Of a stretch of 64,000 bases of DNA, positions 25,104 through 37,283 are shown in pieces. This DNA is from Henricia sp. BOLD:AAB3569 (lineage: Eukaryota > Echinodermata > Asteroidea > Spinulosida > Echinasteridae). The stretch is taken from positions 19,298 to 83,297 of the forward strand of contig JBBELK010000432.1 of the NCBI GenBank assembly GCA_037783545.1. Reading direction: 5' to 3'. A program made the translations under genes and the position numbers. The notes under the pieces are model-generated. The model was not told the DNA's origin. It ran no database searches and saw nothing but the letters and a program-made list of their open reading frames with translations. Within the stretch, counting starts at the first letter, position 1; each line of letters begins with the position of its first letter.

Positions 25104-27311
25104 GTGTGTCCCAAATGCCGGCAAATTTGGAAATCAAGGAATTTTCCAACCAACTTCAAATTTTGCATGCTCCAAACTGTATATATTCCGCACTTGTCAT
25201 GCAAAATTGACAGATTTTCGCTGGGAAATGACGGAGAAATTTCAGAGTTTAGGGAAAGCGGAGCTCGGCTACGTGGTTATTCCCCTAACCGTGGCTGTTG
25301 GGACACCCTGCGCTGCGCATGCGCTGGTGTACATTTGTACGGCCGTTGACTCACCCCAGATTGTGACGGGAATTAGGTCAAAGTGTGTCCCAAATGCCGG
25401 CAAATTTGGAAATCAAGGAATTTTCCAACCAACTTCAAATTTTGCATGCTCCAAACTGTATATATTCCGCACTTGTCATGCAAAATTGACAGATTTTCGC
25501 TGGGAAATGACGGAGAAATTTCAGAGTTTAGGGAAAGCGGAGCTCGGCTACGTGGTTATTCCCCTAACCGTGGCTGTTGGGACACCCTGCGCTGCGCTGG
25601 TGTACATTTGTACGGCCGTTGACTCACCCCAGATTGTGACGGGAATTAGGTCAAAGTGTGTCCCAAATGCCGGCAAATTTGGAAATCAAGGAATTTTCCA
25701 ACCAACTTCAAATTTTGCATGCTCCAAACTGTATATATTCCGCACTTGTCATGCAAAATTGACAGATTTTCGCTGGGAAATGACGGAGAAATTTCAGAGT
25801 TTAGGGAAAACGGAGCTCGGCTGCGTGGTTATTCCCCTAACCGTGGCTGTTGGGACACCCTGCGCATGCGCCGCGCTGGTGTACATTTGTACGGCCGTTG
25901 ACTCACCCCAGATTGTGATGGGAATTAGGTCAAAGTGTGTCCCAAATGCCGGCAAATTTGGAAATCAAGGAATTTTCCAACCAACTTCAAATTTTGCATG
26001 CTCCAAACTGTATATATTCCGCCCTTGTCATGCAAAATTGACAGATTTTCAATGGGAAATGACGGAGAAATTTCAGAGTTTAGGGAAAACGGAGCTCGGC
26101 TGCGTGGTTATTCCCCTAACCGTGGCTGTTGGGACACCCTGCGCCGCGCTGGTGTACATTTGTACGGCCGTTGACTCACCCCAGATTGTGACGGGAATTA
26201 GGTCAAAGTGTGTCCCAAATGCCGGCAAATTTGGAAATCAAGGAATTTTCCAACCAACTTCAAATTTTGCATGCTCCAAACTGTATATATTCCGCACTTG
26301 TCATGCAAAATTGACAGATTTTCGCTGGGAAATGACGGAGAAATTTCAGAGTTTAGGGAAAGCGGAGCTCGGCTACGTGGTTATTCCCCTAACCGTGGCT
26401 GTTGGGACACCCTGCGCTGCGCATGCGCTGGTGTACATTTGTACGGCCGTTGACTCACCCCAGATTGTGACGGGAATTAGGTCAAAGTGTGTCCCAAATG
26501 CCGGCAAATTTGGAAATCAAGGAATTTTCCAACCAACTTCAAATTTTGCATGCTCCAAACTGTATATATTCCGCACTTGTCATGCAAAATTGACAGATTT
26601 TCGCTGGGAAATGACGGAGAAATTTCAGAGTTTAGGGAAAGCGGAGCTCGGCTACGTGGTTATTCCCCTAACCGTGGCTGTTGGGACACCCTGCGCTGCG
26701 CTGGTGTACATTTGTACGGCCGTTGACTCACCCCAGATTGTGACGGGAATTAGGTCAAAGTGTGTCCCAAATGCCGGCAAATTTGGAAATCAAGGAATTT
26801 TCCAACCAACTTCAAATTTTGCATGCTCCAAACTGTATATATTCCGCACTTGTCATGCAAAATTGACAGATTTTCGCTGGGAAATGACGGAGAAATTTCA
26901 GAGTTTAGGGAAAACGGAGCTCGGCTGCGTGGTTATTCCCCTAACCGTGGCTGTTGGGACACCCTGCGCATGCGCCGCGCTGGTGTACATTTGTACGGCC
27001 GTTGACTCACCCCAGATTGTGATGGGAATTAGGTCAAAGTGTGTCCCAAATGCCGGCAAATTTGGAAATCAAGGAATTTTCCAACCAACTTCAAATTTTG
27101 CATGCTCCAAACTGTATATATTCCGCCCTTGTCATGCAAAATTGACAGATTTTCAATGGGAAATGACGGAGAAATTTCAGAGTTTAGGGAAAACGGAGCT
27201 CGGCTGCGTGGTTATTCCCCTAACCGTGGCTGTTGGGACACCCTGCGCCGCGCTGGTGTACATTTGTACGGCCGTTGACTCACCCCAGATTGTGACGGGA
27301 ATTAGGTCAAA
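25104..27311 (+). repeat. HOR-E: 1104-bp four-monomer unit, two tandem copies
   Basis: Units start at 25104, 25383, 25656 and 25935, then 26208, 26487, 26760 and 27039, with lengths 279, 273, 279 and 273 in each copy. Each copy has two AAAGCGG/GCTACG units, one 279-bp CGCATGCGCCGCG unit, and one unit with GATGGGAATT, CCGCCCTTG and TTTTCAATGG. The pattern is a condensed form of HOR-D lacking the GACATATTTT unit and the TTCCCAC cassette. Its last unit (27039) also begins HOR-F. Confidence 0.93.
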
Positions 27312-28142
27312 GTGTGTCCCAAATGCCGGCAAATTTGGAAATCAAGGAATTTTCCAACCAACTTCAAATTTTGCATGCTCCAAACTGTATATATTCCGCA
27401 CTTGTCATGCAAAATTGACAGATTTTCGCTGGGAAATGACGGAGAAATTTCAGAGTTTAGGGAAAACGGAGCTCGGCTGCGTGGTTATTCCCCTAACCGT
27501 GGCTGTTGGGACACCCTGCGCATGCGCCGCGCTGGTGTACATTTGTACGGCCGTTGACTCACCCCAGATTGTGACGGGAATTACGTCAAAGTGTGTCCCA
27601 AATGCCGGCAAATTTGGAAATCAAGGAATTTTCCAACCAACTTCAAATTTTGCATGCTCCAAACTGTATAAATTCCGCACTTGTCATGCAAAATTGACAG
27701 ATTTTCGCTGGGAAATGACGGAGAAATTTCAGAGTTTAGGGAAAACGGAGCTCGGCTGCGTGGTTATTCCCCTAACCGTGGCTGTTGGGACACCCTGCGC
27801 CGCGCTGGTGTAAATTTGTACGGCCGTTGACTCACCCCAGATTGTGACGGGAATTAGGTCAAAGTGTGTCCCAAATGCCGGCAAATTTGGAAATCAAGGA
27901 ATTTTCCAACCAACTTCAAATTTTGCATGCTCCAAACTGTATATATTCCGCACTTGTCATGCAAAATTGACAGATTTTCGCTGGGAAATGACGGAGAAAT
28001 TTCAGAGTTTAGGGAAAACGGAGCTCGGGTGCGTGGTTATTCCCCTAACCGTGGCTGTTGGGACACCCTGCGCATGCGCCGCGCTGGTGTACATTTGTAC
28101 GGCCGTTGACTCACCCCAGATTGTGACGGGAATTAGGTCAAA

Positions 28143-28524
28143 GTGTGTCCCAAATGCCGGCAAATTTGGAAATCAAGGAATTTTCCAACCAACTTCAGAT
28201 TTTGCATGCTCCAAACTGTATATATTCCGCACTTGTCATGCAAAATTGACAGATTTTCGCTGGGAAATGACGGAGAAATTTCAGAGTTTAGGGAAAACGG
28301 AGCTCGGCTGCGTGGTTATTCCCCTAACCGTGGCTGTTGGGACACCCTGCGCATGCGCCGACCTGGGAAATGACGGAGAAATTTCAGAGTTTAGGGAAAA
28401 CGGAGCTAGGCTCCGTGGTTATTCCCCTAACCGTGGCTGTTGGGACACCCTGCGCATGCGCCGCGCTGGTGTACATTTGTACGGCCGTTGACTCACCCCA
28501 GATTGTGATGGGAATTAGGTCAAA
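28143..28524 (+). repeat. 382-bp compound monomer, copy 1
   Basis: This is a 279-bp unit plus an extra 103 bp. The segment 28264-28366 is followed directly by its copy 28367-28469. In the ordinary monomer CGCTGG occurs twice, 103 bp apart (TTTTCGCTGGGAA and CCGCGCTGGTGT), so joining one CGCTGG to the other gives exactly this structure. At the junction the sequence is CGACCTGG, diverged by two bases from CGCGCTGG. The second repeat has GAGCTAGGCTCCG. Confidence 0.93.
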
Positions 28525-29628
28525 GTGTGTCCCAAATGCCGGCAAATTTGGACATCAAGGAATTTTCCAACCAACTTCAAATTTTGCATGCTCCAAACTG
28601 TATATATTCCGCCCTTGTCATGCAAAATTGACAGATTTTCAATGGGAAATGACGGAGAAATTTCAGAGTTTAGGGAAAACGGAGCTCGGCTGCGTGGTTA
28701 TTCCCCTAACCGTGGCTGTTGGGACACCCTGCGCCGCGCTGGTGTACATTTGTACGGCCGTTGACTCACCCCAGATTGTGACGGGAATTAGGTCAAAGTG
28801 TGTCCCAAATGCCGGCAAATTTGGAAATCAAGGAATTTTCCAACCAACTTCAAATTTTGCATGCTCCAAACTGTATATATTCCGCACTTGTCATGCAAAA
28901 TTGACAGATTTTCGCTGGGAAATGACGGAGAAATTTCAGAGTTTAGGGAAAACGGAGCTCGGCTGCGTGGTTATTCCCCTAACCGTGGCTGTTGGGACAC
29001 CCTGCGCATGCGCCGCGCTGGTGTACATTTGTACGGCCGTTGACTCACCCCAGATTGTGACGGGAATTAGGTCAAAGTGTGTCCCAAATGCCGGCAAATT
29101 TGGAAATCAAGGAATTTTCCAACCAACTTCAAATTTTGCATGCTCCAAACTGTATAAATTCCGCACTTGTCATGCAAAATTGACAGATTTTCGCTGGGAA
29201 ATGACGGAGAAATTTCAGAGTTTAGGGAAAACGGAGCTCGGCTGCGTGGTTATTCCCCTAACCGTGGCTGTTGGGACACCCTGCGCCGCGCTGGTGTAAA
29301 TTTGTACGGCCGTTGACTCACCCCAGATTGTGACGGGAATTAGGTCAAAGTGTGTCCCAAATGCCGGCAAATTTGGAAATCAAGGAATTTTCCAACCAAC
29401 TTCAAATTTTGCATGCTCCAAACTGTATATATTCCGCACTTGTCATGCAAAATTGACAGATTTTCGCTGGGAAATGACGGAGAAATTTCAGAGTTTAGGG
29501 AAAACGGAGCTCGGGTGCGTGGTTATTCCCCTAACCGTGGCTGTTGGGACACCCTGCGCATGCGCCGCGCTGGTGTACATTTGTACGGCCGTTGACTCAC
29601 CCCAGATTGTGACGGGAATTAGGTCAAA

Positions 29629-30010
29629 GTGTGTCCCAAATGCCGGCAAATTTGGAAATCAAGGAATTTTCCAACCAACTTCAGATTTTGCATGCTCCAA
29701 ACTGTATATATTCCGCACTTGTCATGCAAAATTGACAGATTTTCGCTGGGAAATGACGGAGAAATTTCAGAGTTTAGGGAAAACGGAGCTCGGCTGCGTG
29801 GTTATTCCCCTAACCGTGGCTGTTGGGACACCCTGCGCATGCGCCGACCTGGGAAATGACGGAGAAATTTCAGAGTTTAGGGAAAACGGAGCTAGGCTCC
29901 GTGGTTATTCCCCTAACCGTGGCTGTTGGGACACCCTGCGCATGCGCCGCGCTTGTGTACATTTGTACGGCCGTTGACTCACCCCAGATTGTGACGGGAA
30001 TTAGGTCAAA
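29629..30010 (+). repeat. 382-bp compound monomer, copy 2
   Basis: It has the same architecture as the copy 1486 bp upstream, with direct repeats at 29750-29852 and 29853-29955, CGACCTGG at the junction and GAGCTAGGCTCCG in the second repeat. It differs in its right end, CGCGCTTGTGTAC near 29947, which is shared with units 30563 and 31946 rather than with copy 1. Confidence 0.93.
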
Positions 30011-32606
30011 GTGTGTCCCAAATGCCGGCAAATTTGGAAATCAAGGAATTTTCCAACCAACTTCAAATTGTGCATGCTCCAAACTGTATATATTCCGCAC
30101 TTGTCATGCAAAATTGACAGATTTTCGCTGGGAAATGACGGAGAAATTTCAGAGTTTAGGGAAAACGGAGCTCGGCTGCGTGGTTATTCCCCTAACCGTG
30201 GCTGTTGGGACACCCTGCGCATGCGCCGAGCTGGTGTACATTTGTACGGCCGTTGACTCACCCCAGATTGTGACGGGAATTAGGTCAAAGTGTGTCCCAA
30301 ATGCCGGCAAATTTGGGAATCAAGGAATTTTCCAACCAACTTCAAATTTTGCATGCTCCAAACTGTATATATTCCGCACTTGTCATGCAAAATTGACAGA
30401 TTTTCGCTGGGAAATGACGGAGAAATTTCAGAGTTTAGGGAAAACGGAGCTCGGCTGCGTGGTTATTCCCCTAACCGTGGCTGTTGGGACACCCTGCGCC
30501 GCGCTGGTGTACATTTGTACGGCCGTTGACTCACCCCAGATTGTGACGGGAATTAGGTCAAAGTGTGTCCCAAATGCCGGCAAATTTGGAAATCAAGGAA
30601 TTTTCCAACCAACTTCAAATTTTGCATGCTCCAAACTGTATATATTCCGCACTTGTCATGCAAAATTGACAGATTTTCGCTGGGAAATGACAAAGAAATT
30701 TCAGAGTTTAGGGAAAACGGAGCTAGGCTGCGTGGTTATTCCCCTAACCGTGGCTGTTGGGACACCCTGCGCATGCGCCGCGCTTGTGTACATTTGTACG
30801 GCCGTTGACTCACCCCAGATTGTGACGGGAATTAGGTCAAAGTGTGTCCCAAATGCCGGCAAATTTGGAAATCAAGGAATTTTCCAACCAACTTCAAATT
30901 TTGCATGCTCCAAACTGTATATATTCCGCACTTGTCATGCAAAATTGACATATTTTCGCGGGGAAATGACGGAGAAATTTCAGAGTTTAGGGAAAACGGA
31001 GCTCGGCTGCGTGGTTATTCCCCTAACCGTGGCTGTTGGGACACCCTGCGCATGCGCCGCGCTGGTGTACATTTGTACGGCCGTTGACTCACCCCAGATT
31101 GTGACGGGAATTAGGTCAAAGTGTGTCCCAAATGCCGGCAAATTTGGAAATCAAGGAATTTTCCAACCAACTTCAAATTTTGCATGCTCCAAACTGTATA
31201 TATTCCGCACTTGTCATGCAAAATTGACAGATTTTCACTGGGAAATGACGGAGAAATTTCAGAGTTCAGGGAAAACGGAGCTCGGCTGCGTGGTTATTCC
31301 CCTAACCGTGGCTGTTGGGACACCCTGCGCCGCGCTGGTGTACATTTGTACGGCCGTTGACTCACCCCAGATTGTGACGGGAATTAGGTCAAAGTGTGTC
31401 CCAAATGCCGGCAAATTTGGAAATCAAGGAATTTTCCAACCAACTTCAAATTTTGCATGCTCCAAACTGTATATATTCCGCACTTGTCATGCAAAATTGA
31501 CAGATTTTCGCTGGGAAATGACGGAGAAATTTCAGAGTTTAGGGAAAACGGAGCTCGGCTGCGTGGTTATTCCCCTAACCGTGGCTGTTGGGACACCCTG
31601 CGCCGCGCTGGTGTAAATTTGTACGGCCGTTGACTCACCCCAGATTGTGACGGGAATTAGGTCAAAGTGTGTCCCAAATGCCGGCAAATTTGGAAATCAA
31701 GGAATTTTCCAACCAACTTCAAATTTTGCATGCTACAAACTGTATATATTCCGCACTTGTCATGCAAAATTGACAGATTTTCGCTGGGAAATGACGGAGA
31801 AATTTCAGAGTTTAGGGAAAACGGAGCTCGGGTGCGTGGTTATTCCCCTAACCGTGGCTGTTGGGACACCCTGCGCATGCGCCGCGCTGGTGTACATTTG
31901 TACGGCCGTTGACTCACCCCAGATTGTGACGGGAATTAGGTCAAAGTGTGTCCCAAATGCCGGCAAATTTGGAAATCAAGGAATTTTCCAACCAACTTCA
32001 GATTTTGCATGCTCCAAACTGTATATATTCCGCACTTGTCATGCAAAATTGACAGATTTTCGCTGGGAAATGACGGAGAAATTTCAGAGTTTAGGGAAAA
32101 CGGAGCTCGGCTGCGTGGTTATTCCCCTAACCGTGGCTGTTGGGACACCCTGCGCATGCGCCGAGCTGGGAAATGACGGAGAAATTTCAGAGTTTAGGGA
32201 AAACGGAGCTAGGCTGCGTGGTTATTCCCCTAACCGTGGCTGTTGGGACACCCTGCGCATGCGCCGCGCTTGTGTACATTTGTACGGCCGTTGACTCACC
32301 CCAGATTGTGACGGGAATTAGGTCAAAGTGTGTCCCAAATGCCGGCAAATTTGGAAATCAAGGAATTTTCCAACCAACTTCAAATTTTGCATGCTCCAAA
32401 CTGTATATATTCCGCACTTGTCATGCAAAATTGACAGATTTTCGCTGGGAAATGACGGAGAAATTTCAGAGTTTAGGGAAAACGGAGCTCGGCTGCGTGG
32501 TTATTCCCCTAACCGTGGCTGTTGGGACACCCTGCGCATGCGCCGCGCTGGTGTACATTTGTACGGCCGTTGACTCACCCCAGATTGTGACGGGAATTAG
32601 GTCAAA
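30011..32606 (+). repeat. Mosaic block around the third compound monomer
   Basis: Units start at 30011, 30290, 30563, 30842, 31121, 31394, 31667, 31946 (382 bp) and 32328. Variants are scattered: AATTGTGCATG and CCGAGCTGG (30011); AAATTTGGGAATC (30290); GACAAAGAAATTTC with GAGCTAGGCTGCG and CGCTTGTGTAC (30563); GACATATTTTCGCGGGG (30842); TTTTCACTGG and GAGTTCAGGG (31121); GGTGTAAATTTG (31394); GCTACAAACTG and GAGCTCGGGTGCG (31667). Units 31394-32327 match the end of HOR-F at an offset of 2317 bp from 29077-30010. Confidence 0.87.
31946..32327 (+). repeat. 382-bp compound monomer, copy 3
   Basis: Direct repeats of 103 bp lie at 32067-32169 and 32170-32272. The junction reads CCGAGCTGGG, one base from the ordinary CCGCGCTGG and identical to the CCGAGCTGG in the normal-length unit at 30011. 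The second repeat has GAGCTAGGCTGCG, without the extra change of copies 1 and 2. It may therefore be closer to the original form. Confidence 0.92.
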
Positions 32607-35600
32607 GTGTGTCCCAAATGCCGGCAAATTTGGAAATCAAGGAATTTTCCAACCAACTTCAAATTTTGCATGCTCCAAACTGTATATATTCCGCACTCGT
32701 CATGCAAAATTGACAGATTTTCGCTGGGAAATGACGGAGAAATTTCAGAGTTCAGGGAAAACGGAGCTCGGCTGCGTGGTTATTCCCCTAACCGTGGCTG
32801 TTGGGACACCCTGCGCATGCGCTGGTGTACATTTCTACGGCCGTTGACTCACCCCAGATTGTGACGGGAATTAGGTCAAAGTGTGTCCCAAATGCCGGCA
32901 AATTTGGAAATCAAGGAATTTTCCAACCAACTTCAAATTTTGCATGCTCCAAACTGTATATATTCCGCACTTGTCATGCACAATTGACAGATTTTCGCTG
33001 GGAAATGACGGAGAAATTTCAGAGTTTAGGGAAAACGGAGCTCGGCTGCGTGGTTATTCCCCTAACCGTGGCTGTTGGGACACCCTGCGCATGCGCTGGT
33101 GTACATTTCTACGGCCGTTGACTCACCCCAGATTGTGACGGGAATTAGGTCAAAGTGTGTCCCAAATGCCGGCAAATTTGGAAATCAAGGAATTTTCCAA
33201 CCAACTTCAAATTTTGCATGCTCCAAACTGTATATATTCCGCACTCGTCATGCAAAATTGACAGATTTTCGCTGGGAAATGACGGAGAAATTTCAGAGTT
33301 TAGGGAAAACGGAGCTCGGCTGCGTGGTTATTCCCCTAACCGTGGCTGTTGGGACACCCTGCGCCGCGCTGGTGTACATTTGTACGGCCGTTGACTCACC
33401 CCAGATTGTGACGGGAATTAGGTCAAAGTGTGTCCCAAATGCCGGCAAATTTGGAAATCAAGGAATTTTCCAACCAACTTCAAATTTTGCATGCTCCAAA
33501 CTGTATATATTCCGCACTTGTCATGCAAATTTGACAGATTTTCGCTGGGAAATGACGGAGAAATTTCAGAGTTTAGGGAAAACGGAGCTCGGCTGCGTGG
33601 TTATTCCCCTAACCGTGGCTGTTGGGACACCCTGCGCATGCGCCGCGCTGGTGTACATTTGTACGGCCGTTGACTCACCCCAGATTGTGACGGGAATTAG
33701 GTCAAAGTGTGTCCCAAATGCCGGCAAATTTGGAAATCAAGGAATTTTCCAACCAACTTCAAATTTTGCATGCTCCAAACTGTATATATTCCGCACTTGT
33801 CATGCAAAATTGACAGATTTTCGCTGGGAAATGACGGAGAAATTTCAGAGTTTAGTGAAAACGGAGCTCGGCTGCGTGGTTATTCCCCTAACCGTGGCTG
33901 TTGGGACACCCTGCGCATGCGCCGCGCTGGTGTACATTTGTACGGCCGTTGACTCACCCCAGATTATGACGGGAATTAGGTCAAAGTGTGTCCCAAATGC
34001 CGGCAAATTTGGAAATCAAGGAATTTTCCAACCAACTTCAAATTTTGCATGCTCCAAACTGTATATATTCCGCACTCGTCATGCAAAATTGACAGATTTT
34101 CGCTGGGAAATGACGGAGAAATTTCAGAGTTCAGGGAAAACGGAGCTCGGCTGCGTGGTTATTCCCCTAACCGTGGCTGTTGGGACACCCTGCGCATGCG
34201 CTGGTGTACATTTCTACGGCCGTTGACTCACCCCAGATTGTGACGGGAATTAGGTCAAAGTGTGTCCCAAATGCCGGCAAATTTGGAAATCAAGGAATTT
34301 TCCAACCAACTTCAAATTTTGCATGCTCCAAACTGTATATATTCCGCACATGTCATGCAAATTTGACAGATTTTCGCTGGGAAATGACGGAGAAATTTCA
34401 GAGTTTAGGGAAAACGGAGCTCGGCTGCGTGGTTATTCCCCTAACCGTGGCTGTTGGGACACCCTGCGCATGCGCCGCGCTGGTGTACATTTGTACGGCC
34501 GTTGACTCACCCCAGATTGTGACGGGAATTAGGTCAAAGTGTGTCCCAAATGCCGGCAAATTTGGAAATCAAGGAATTTTCCAACCAACTTCAAATTTTG
34601 CATGCTCCAAACTGTATATATTCCGCACTTTTCATGCAAAATTGACAGATTTTCGCTGGGAAATGACGGAGAAATTTCAGAGTTTAGGGAAAACGGAGCT
34701 CGGCTGCGTGGTTATTCCCCTAACCGTGGCTGTTGGGACACCCTGCGCCGCGCTGGTGTACATTTGTACGGCCGTTGACTCACCCCAGATTATGACGGGA
34801 ATTAGGTCAAAGTGTGTCCCAAATGCCGGCAAATTTGGAAATCAAGGAATTTTCCAACCAACTTCAAATTTTGCATGCTCCAAACTGTATATATTCCGCA
34901 CTTGTCATGTAAAATTGACAGATTCTCGCTGGGAAATGACGGAGAAATTTCAGAGTTTAGGGAAAACGGAGCTCGGCTGCGTGGTTATTCCCCTAACCGT
35001 GGCTGTTGGGACACCCTGCGCCGCGCTGGTGTACATTTGTACGGCCGTTGACTCACCCCAGATTGTGACGGGAATTAGGTCAAAGTGTGTCCCAAATGCC
35101 GGCAAATTTGGAAATCAAGGAATTTTCCAACCAACTTCAAATTTTGCATGCTCCAAACTGTATATATTCCGCACTTGTCATGCAAATTTGACAGATTTTC
35201 GCTGGGAAATGACGGAGAAATTTCAGAGTTTAGGGAAAACGGAGCTCGGCTGCGTGGTTATTCCCCTAACCGTGGCTGTTGGGACACCCTGCGCATGTGC
35301 GCCGCGCTGGTGTACATTTGTACGGCCGTTGACTCACCCCAGATTGTGACGGGAATTAGGTCAAAGTGTGTCCCAAATGCCGGCAAATTTGGAAATCAAG
35401 GAATTTTCCAACCAACTTCAAATTGTGCATGCTCCAAACTGTATATATTCCGCACTCGTCATGCAAAATTGACAGATTTTCGCTGGGAAATGACGGAGAA
35501 ATTTCAGAGTTCAGGGAAAACGGAGCTCGGCTGCGTGGTTATTCCCCTAACCGTGGCTGTTGGGACACCCTGCGCATGCGCTGGTTTACATTTCTACGGC

Positions 35601-35639
35601 CGTTGACTCACCCCAGATTGTGACGGGAATTAGGTCAAA
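32607..35639 (+). repeat. Mosaic block where CACTCGTC and 274-bp units appear
   Basis: Units start at 32607, 32881, 33155, 33428, 33707, 33986, 34260, 34539, 34812, 35085 and 35366. CACTCGTCATG with GAGTTCAGGG and a 274-bp length recurs at 32607, 33986 and 35366. CATGCAAATTTGAC occurs at 33428, 34260 and 35085. Unit 34812 has CAGATTATGACGG upstream, CATGTAAAATTG, and a private GATTCTCGCTGG. Unit 35085 is 281 bp through TGCGCATGTGCGCC near 35289, the only such hotspot form seen. No clean higher-order period is visible; the marker types are those later ordered in HOR-H and HOR-J. Confidence 0.86.
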
Positions 35640-37283
35640 GTGTGTCCCAAATGCCGGCAAATTTGGAAATCAAGGAATTTTCCAACCAACTTCAAATTTT
35701 GCATGCTCCAAACTGTATATATTCCGCACTTGTCATGCAAAATTGACAGATTTTCGCTGGGAAATGACGGAGAAATTTCAGAGTTTAGGGAAAACGGAGC
35801 TCGGCTGCGTGGTTATTTCCCTAACCGTGGCTGTTGGGACACCCTGCGCATGCGCTGGTGTACATTTCTACGGCCGTTGACTCACCCCAGATTGTGACGG
35901 GAATTAGGTCAAAGTGTGTCCCAAATGCCGGCAAATTTGGAAATCAAGGAAATTTCCAACCAACTTCAAATTTTGCATGCTCCAAACTGTATATATTCCG
36001 CACTTGTCATGCAAAATTGACAGATTTTCGCTGGGAAATGACGGAGAAATTTCAGAGTTTAGGCAAAACGGAGCTCGGCTGCGTGGTTATTCCCCTAACC
36101 GTGGCTGTTGGGACACCCTGCGCATGCGCTGGTGTACATTTCTACGGCCGTTGACTCACCCCATATTGTGACGGGAATTAGGTCAAAGTGTGTCCCAAAT
36201 GCCGGCAAATTTGGAAATCAAGGAATTTTCCAACCAACTTCAAATTTTGCATGCTCCAAACTGTATATATTCCGCACTTGTCATGCAAAATTGACAGATT
36301 TTCGCTGGGAAATGACGGAGAAATTTCAGAGTTTAGGCAAAACGGAGCTCGGCTGCGTGGTTATTCCCCTAACCGTGGCTGTTGGGACACCCTGCGCATG
36401 CGCTGGTGTACATTTCTACGGCCGTTGACTCACCCCATATTGTGACGGGAATTAGGTCAAAGTGTGTCCCAAATGCCGGCAAATTTGGAAATCAAGGAAT
36501 TTTCCAACCAACTTCAAATTTTGCATGCTCCAAACTGTATATATTCCGCACTTGTCATGCAAAATTGACAGATTTTCGCTGGGAAATGACGGAGAAATTT
36601 CAGAGTTTAGGGAAAACGGAGCTCGGCTGCGTGGTTATTTCCCTAACCGTGGCTGTTGGGACACCCTGCGCATGCGCTGGTGTACATTTCTACGGCCGTT
36701 GACTCACCCCAGATTGTGACGGGAATTAGGTCAAAGTGTGTCCCAAATGCCGGCAAATTTGGAAATCAAGGAAATTTCCAACCAACTTCAAATTTTGCAT
36801 GCTCCAAACTGTATATATTCCGCACTTGTCATGCAAAATTGACAGATTTTCGCTGGGAAATGACGGAGAAATTTCAGAGTTTAGGCAAAACGGAGCTCGG
36901 CTGCGTGGTTATTCCCCTAACCGTGGCTGTTGGGACACCCTGCGCATGCGCTGGTGTACATTTCTACGGCCGTTGACTCACCCCATATTGTGACGGGAAT
37001 TAGGTCAAAGTGTGTCCCAAATGCCGGCAAATTTGGAAATCAAGGAATTTTCCAACCAACTTCAAATTTTGCATGCTCCAAACTGTATATATTCCGCACT
37101 TGTCATGCAAAATTGACAGATTTTCGCTGGGAAATGACGGAGAAATTTCAGAGTTTAGGCAAAACGGAGCTCGGCTGCGTGGTTATTCCCCTAACCGTGG
37201 CTGTTGGGACACCCTGCGCATGCGCTGGTGTACATTTCTACGGCCGTTGACTCACCCCATATTGTGACGGGAATTAGGTCAAA
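35640..37283 (+). repeat. HOR-G: 822-bp trimer of 274-bp monomers, two tandem copies
   Basis: Units start at 35640, 35914 and 36188, then 36462, 36736 and 37010, all 274 bp. Markers repeat at 822 bp: GGTTATTTCCCTAACC (35811, 36633); CAAGGAAATTTCC with TTAGGCAAAACGG (35914, 36736); TTAGGCAAAACGG with CACCCCATATTGTG (36188, 37010). The GGTTATTTCCC and CCCCATATTG changes are confined to this block. The GGAAATTTCC/GGCAAAAC unit reappears as one member of HOR-J. Confidence 0.94.

Larger units (their letters stand above)
27039..30010 (+). repeat. HOR-F: 1486-bp unit with compound monomer, two tandem copies
   Basis: Units start at 27039, 27312, 27591, 27864 and 28143 (382 bp), then 28525, 28798, 29077, 29350 and 29629 (382 bp). 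Markers repeat at 1486 bp: GATGGGAATT with TTTTCAATGG; CTGTATAAATTCC with GGTGTAAATTTG; GAGCTCGGGTGCG; ACTTCAGATTTTG; and the compound unit. Copy 2 has a private GGACATCAAGG near 28550 and copy 1 a private AATTACGTCAAAG near 27581. A third partial copy of the last three unit types lies at 31394-32327. Confidence 0.93.

Noticed and set aside
28143..30010. Compound 382-bp units as an insertion of a mobile element
   Set aside because: The extra 103 bp is entirely monomer sequence, duplicated between two CGCTGG sites, with no terminal repeats or target-site duplication of foreign DNA.
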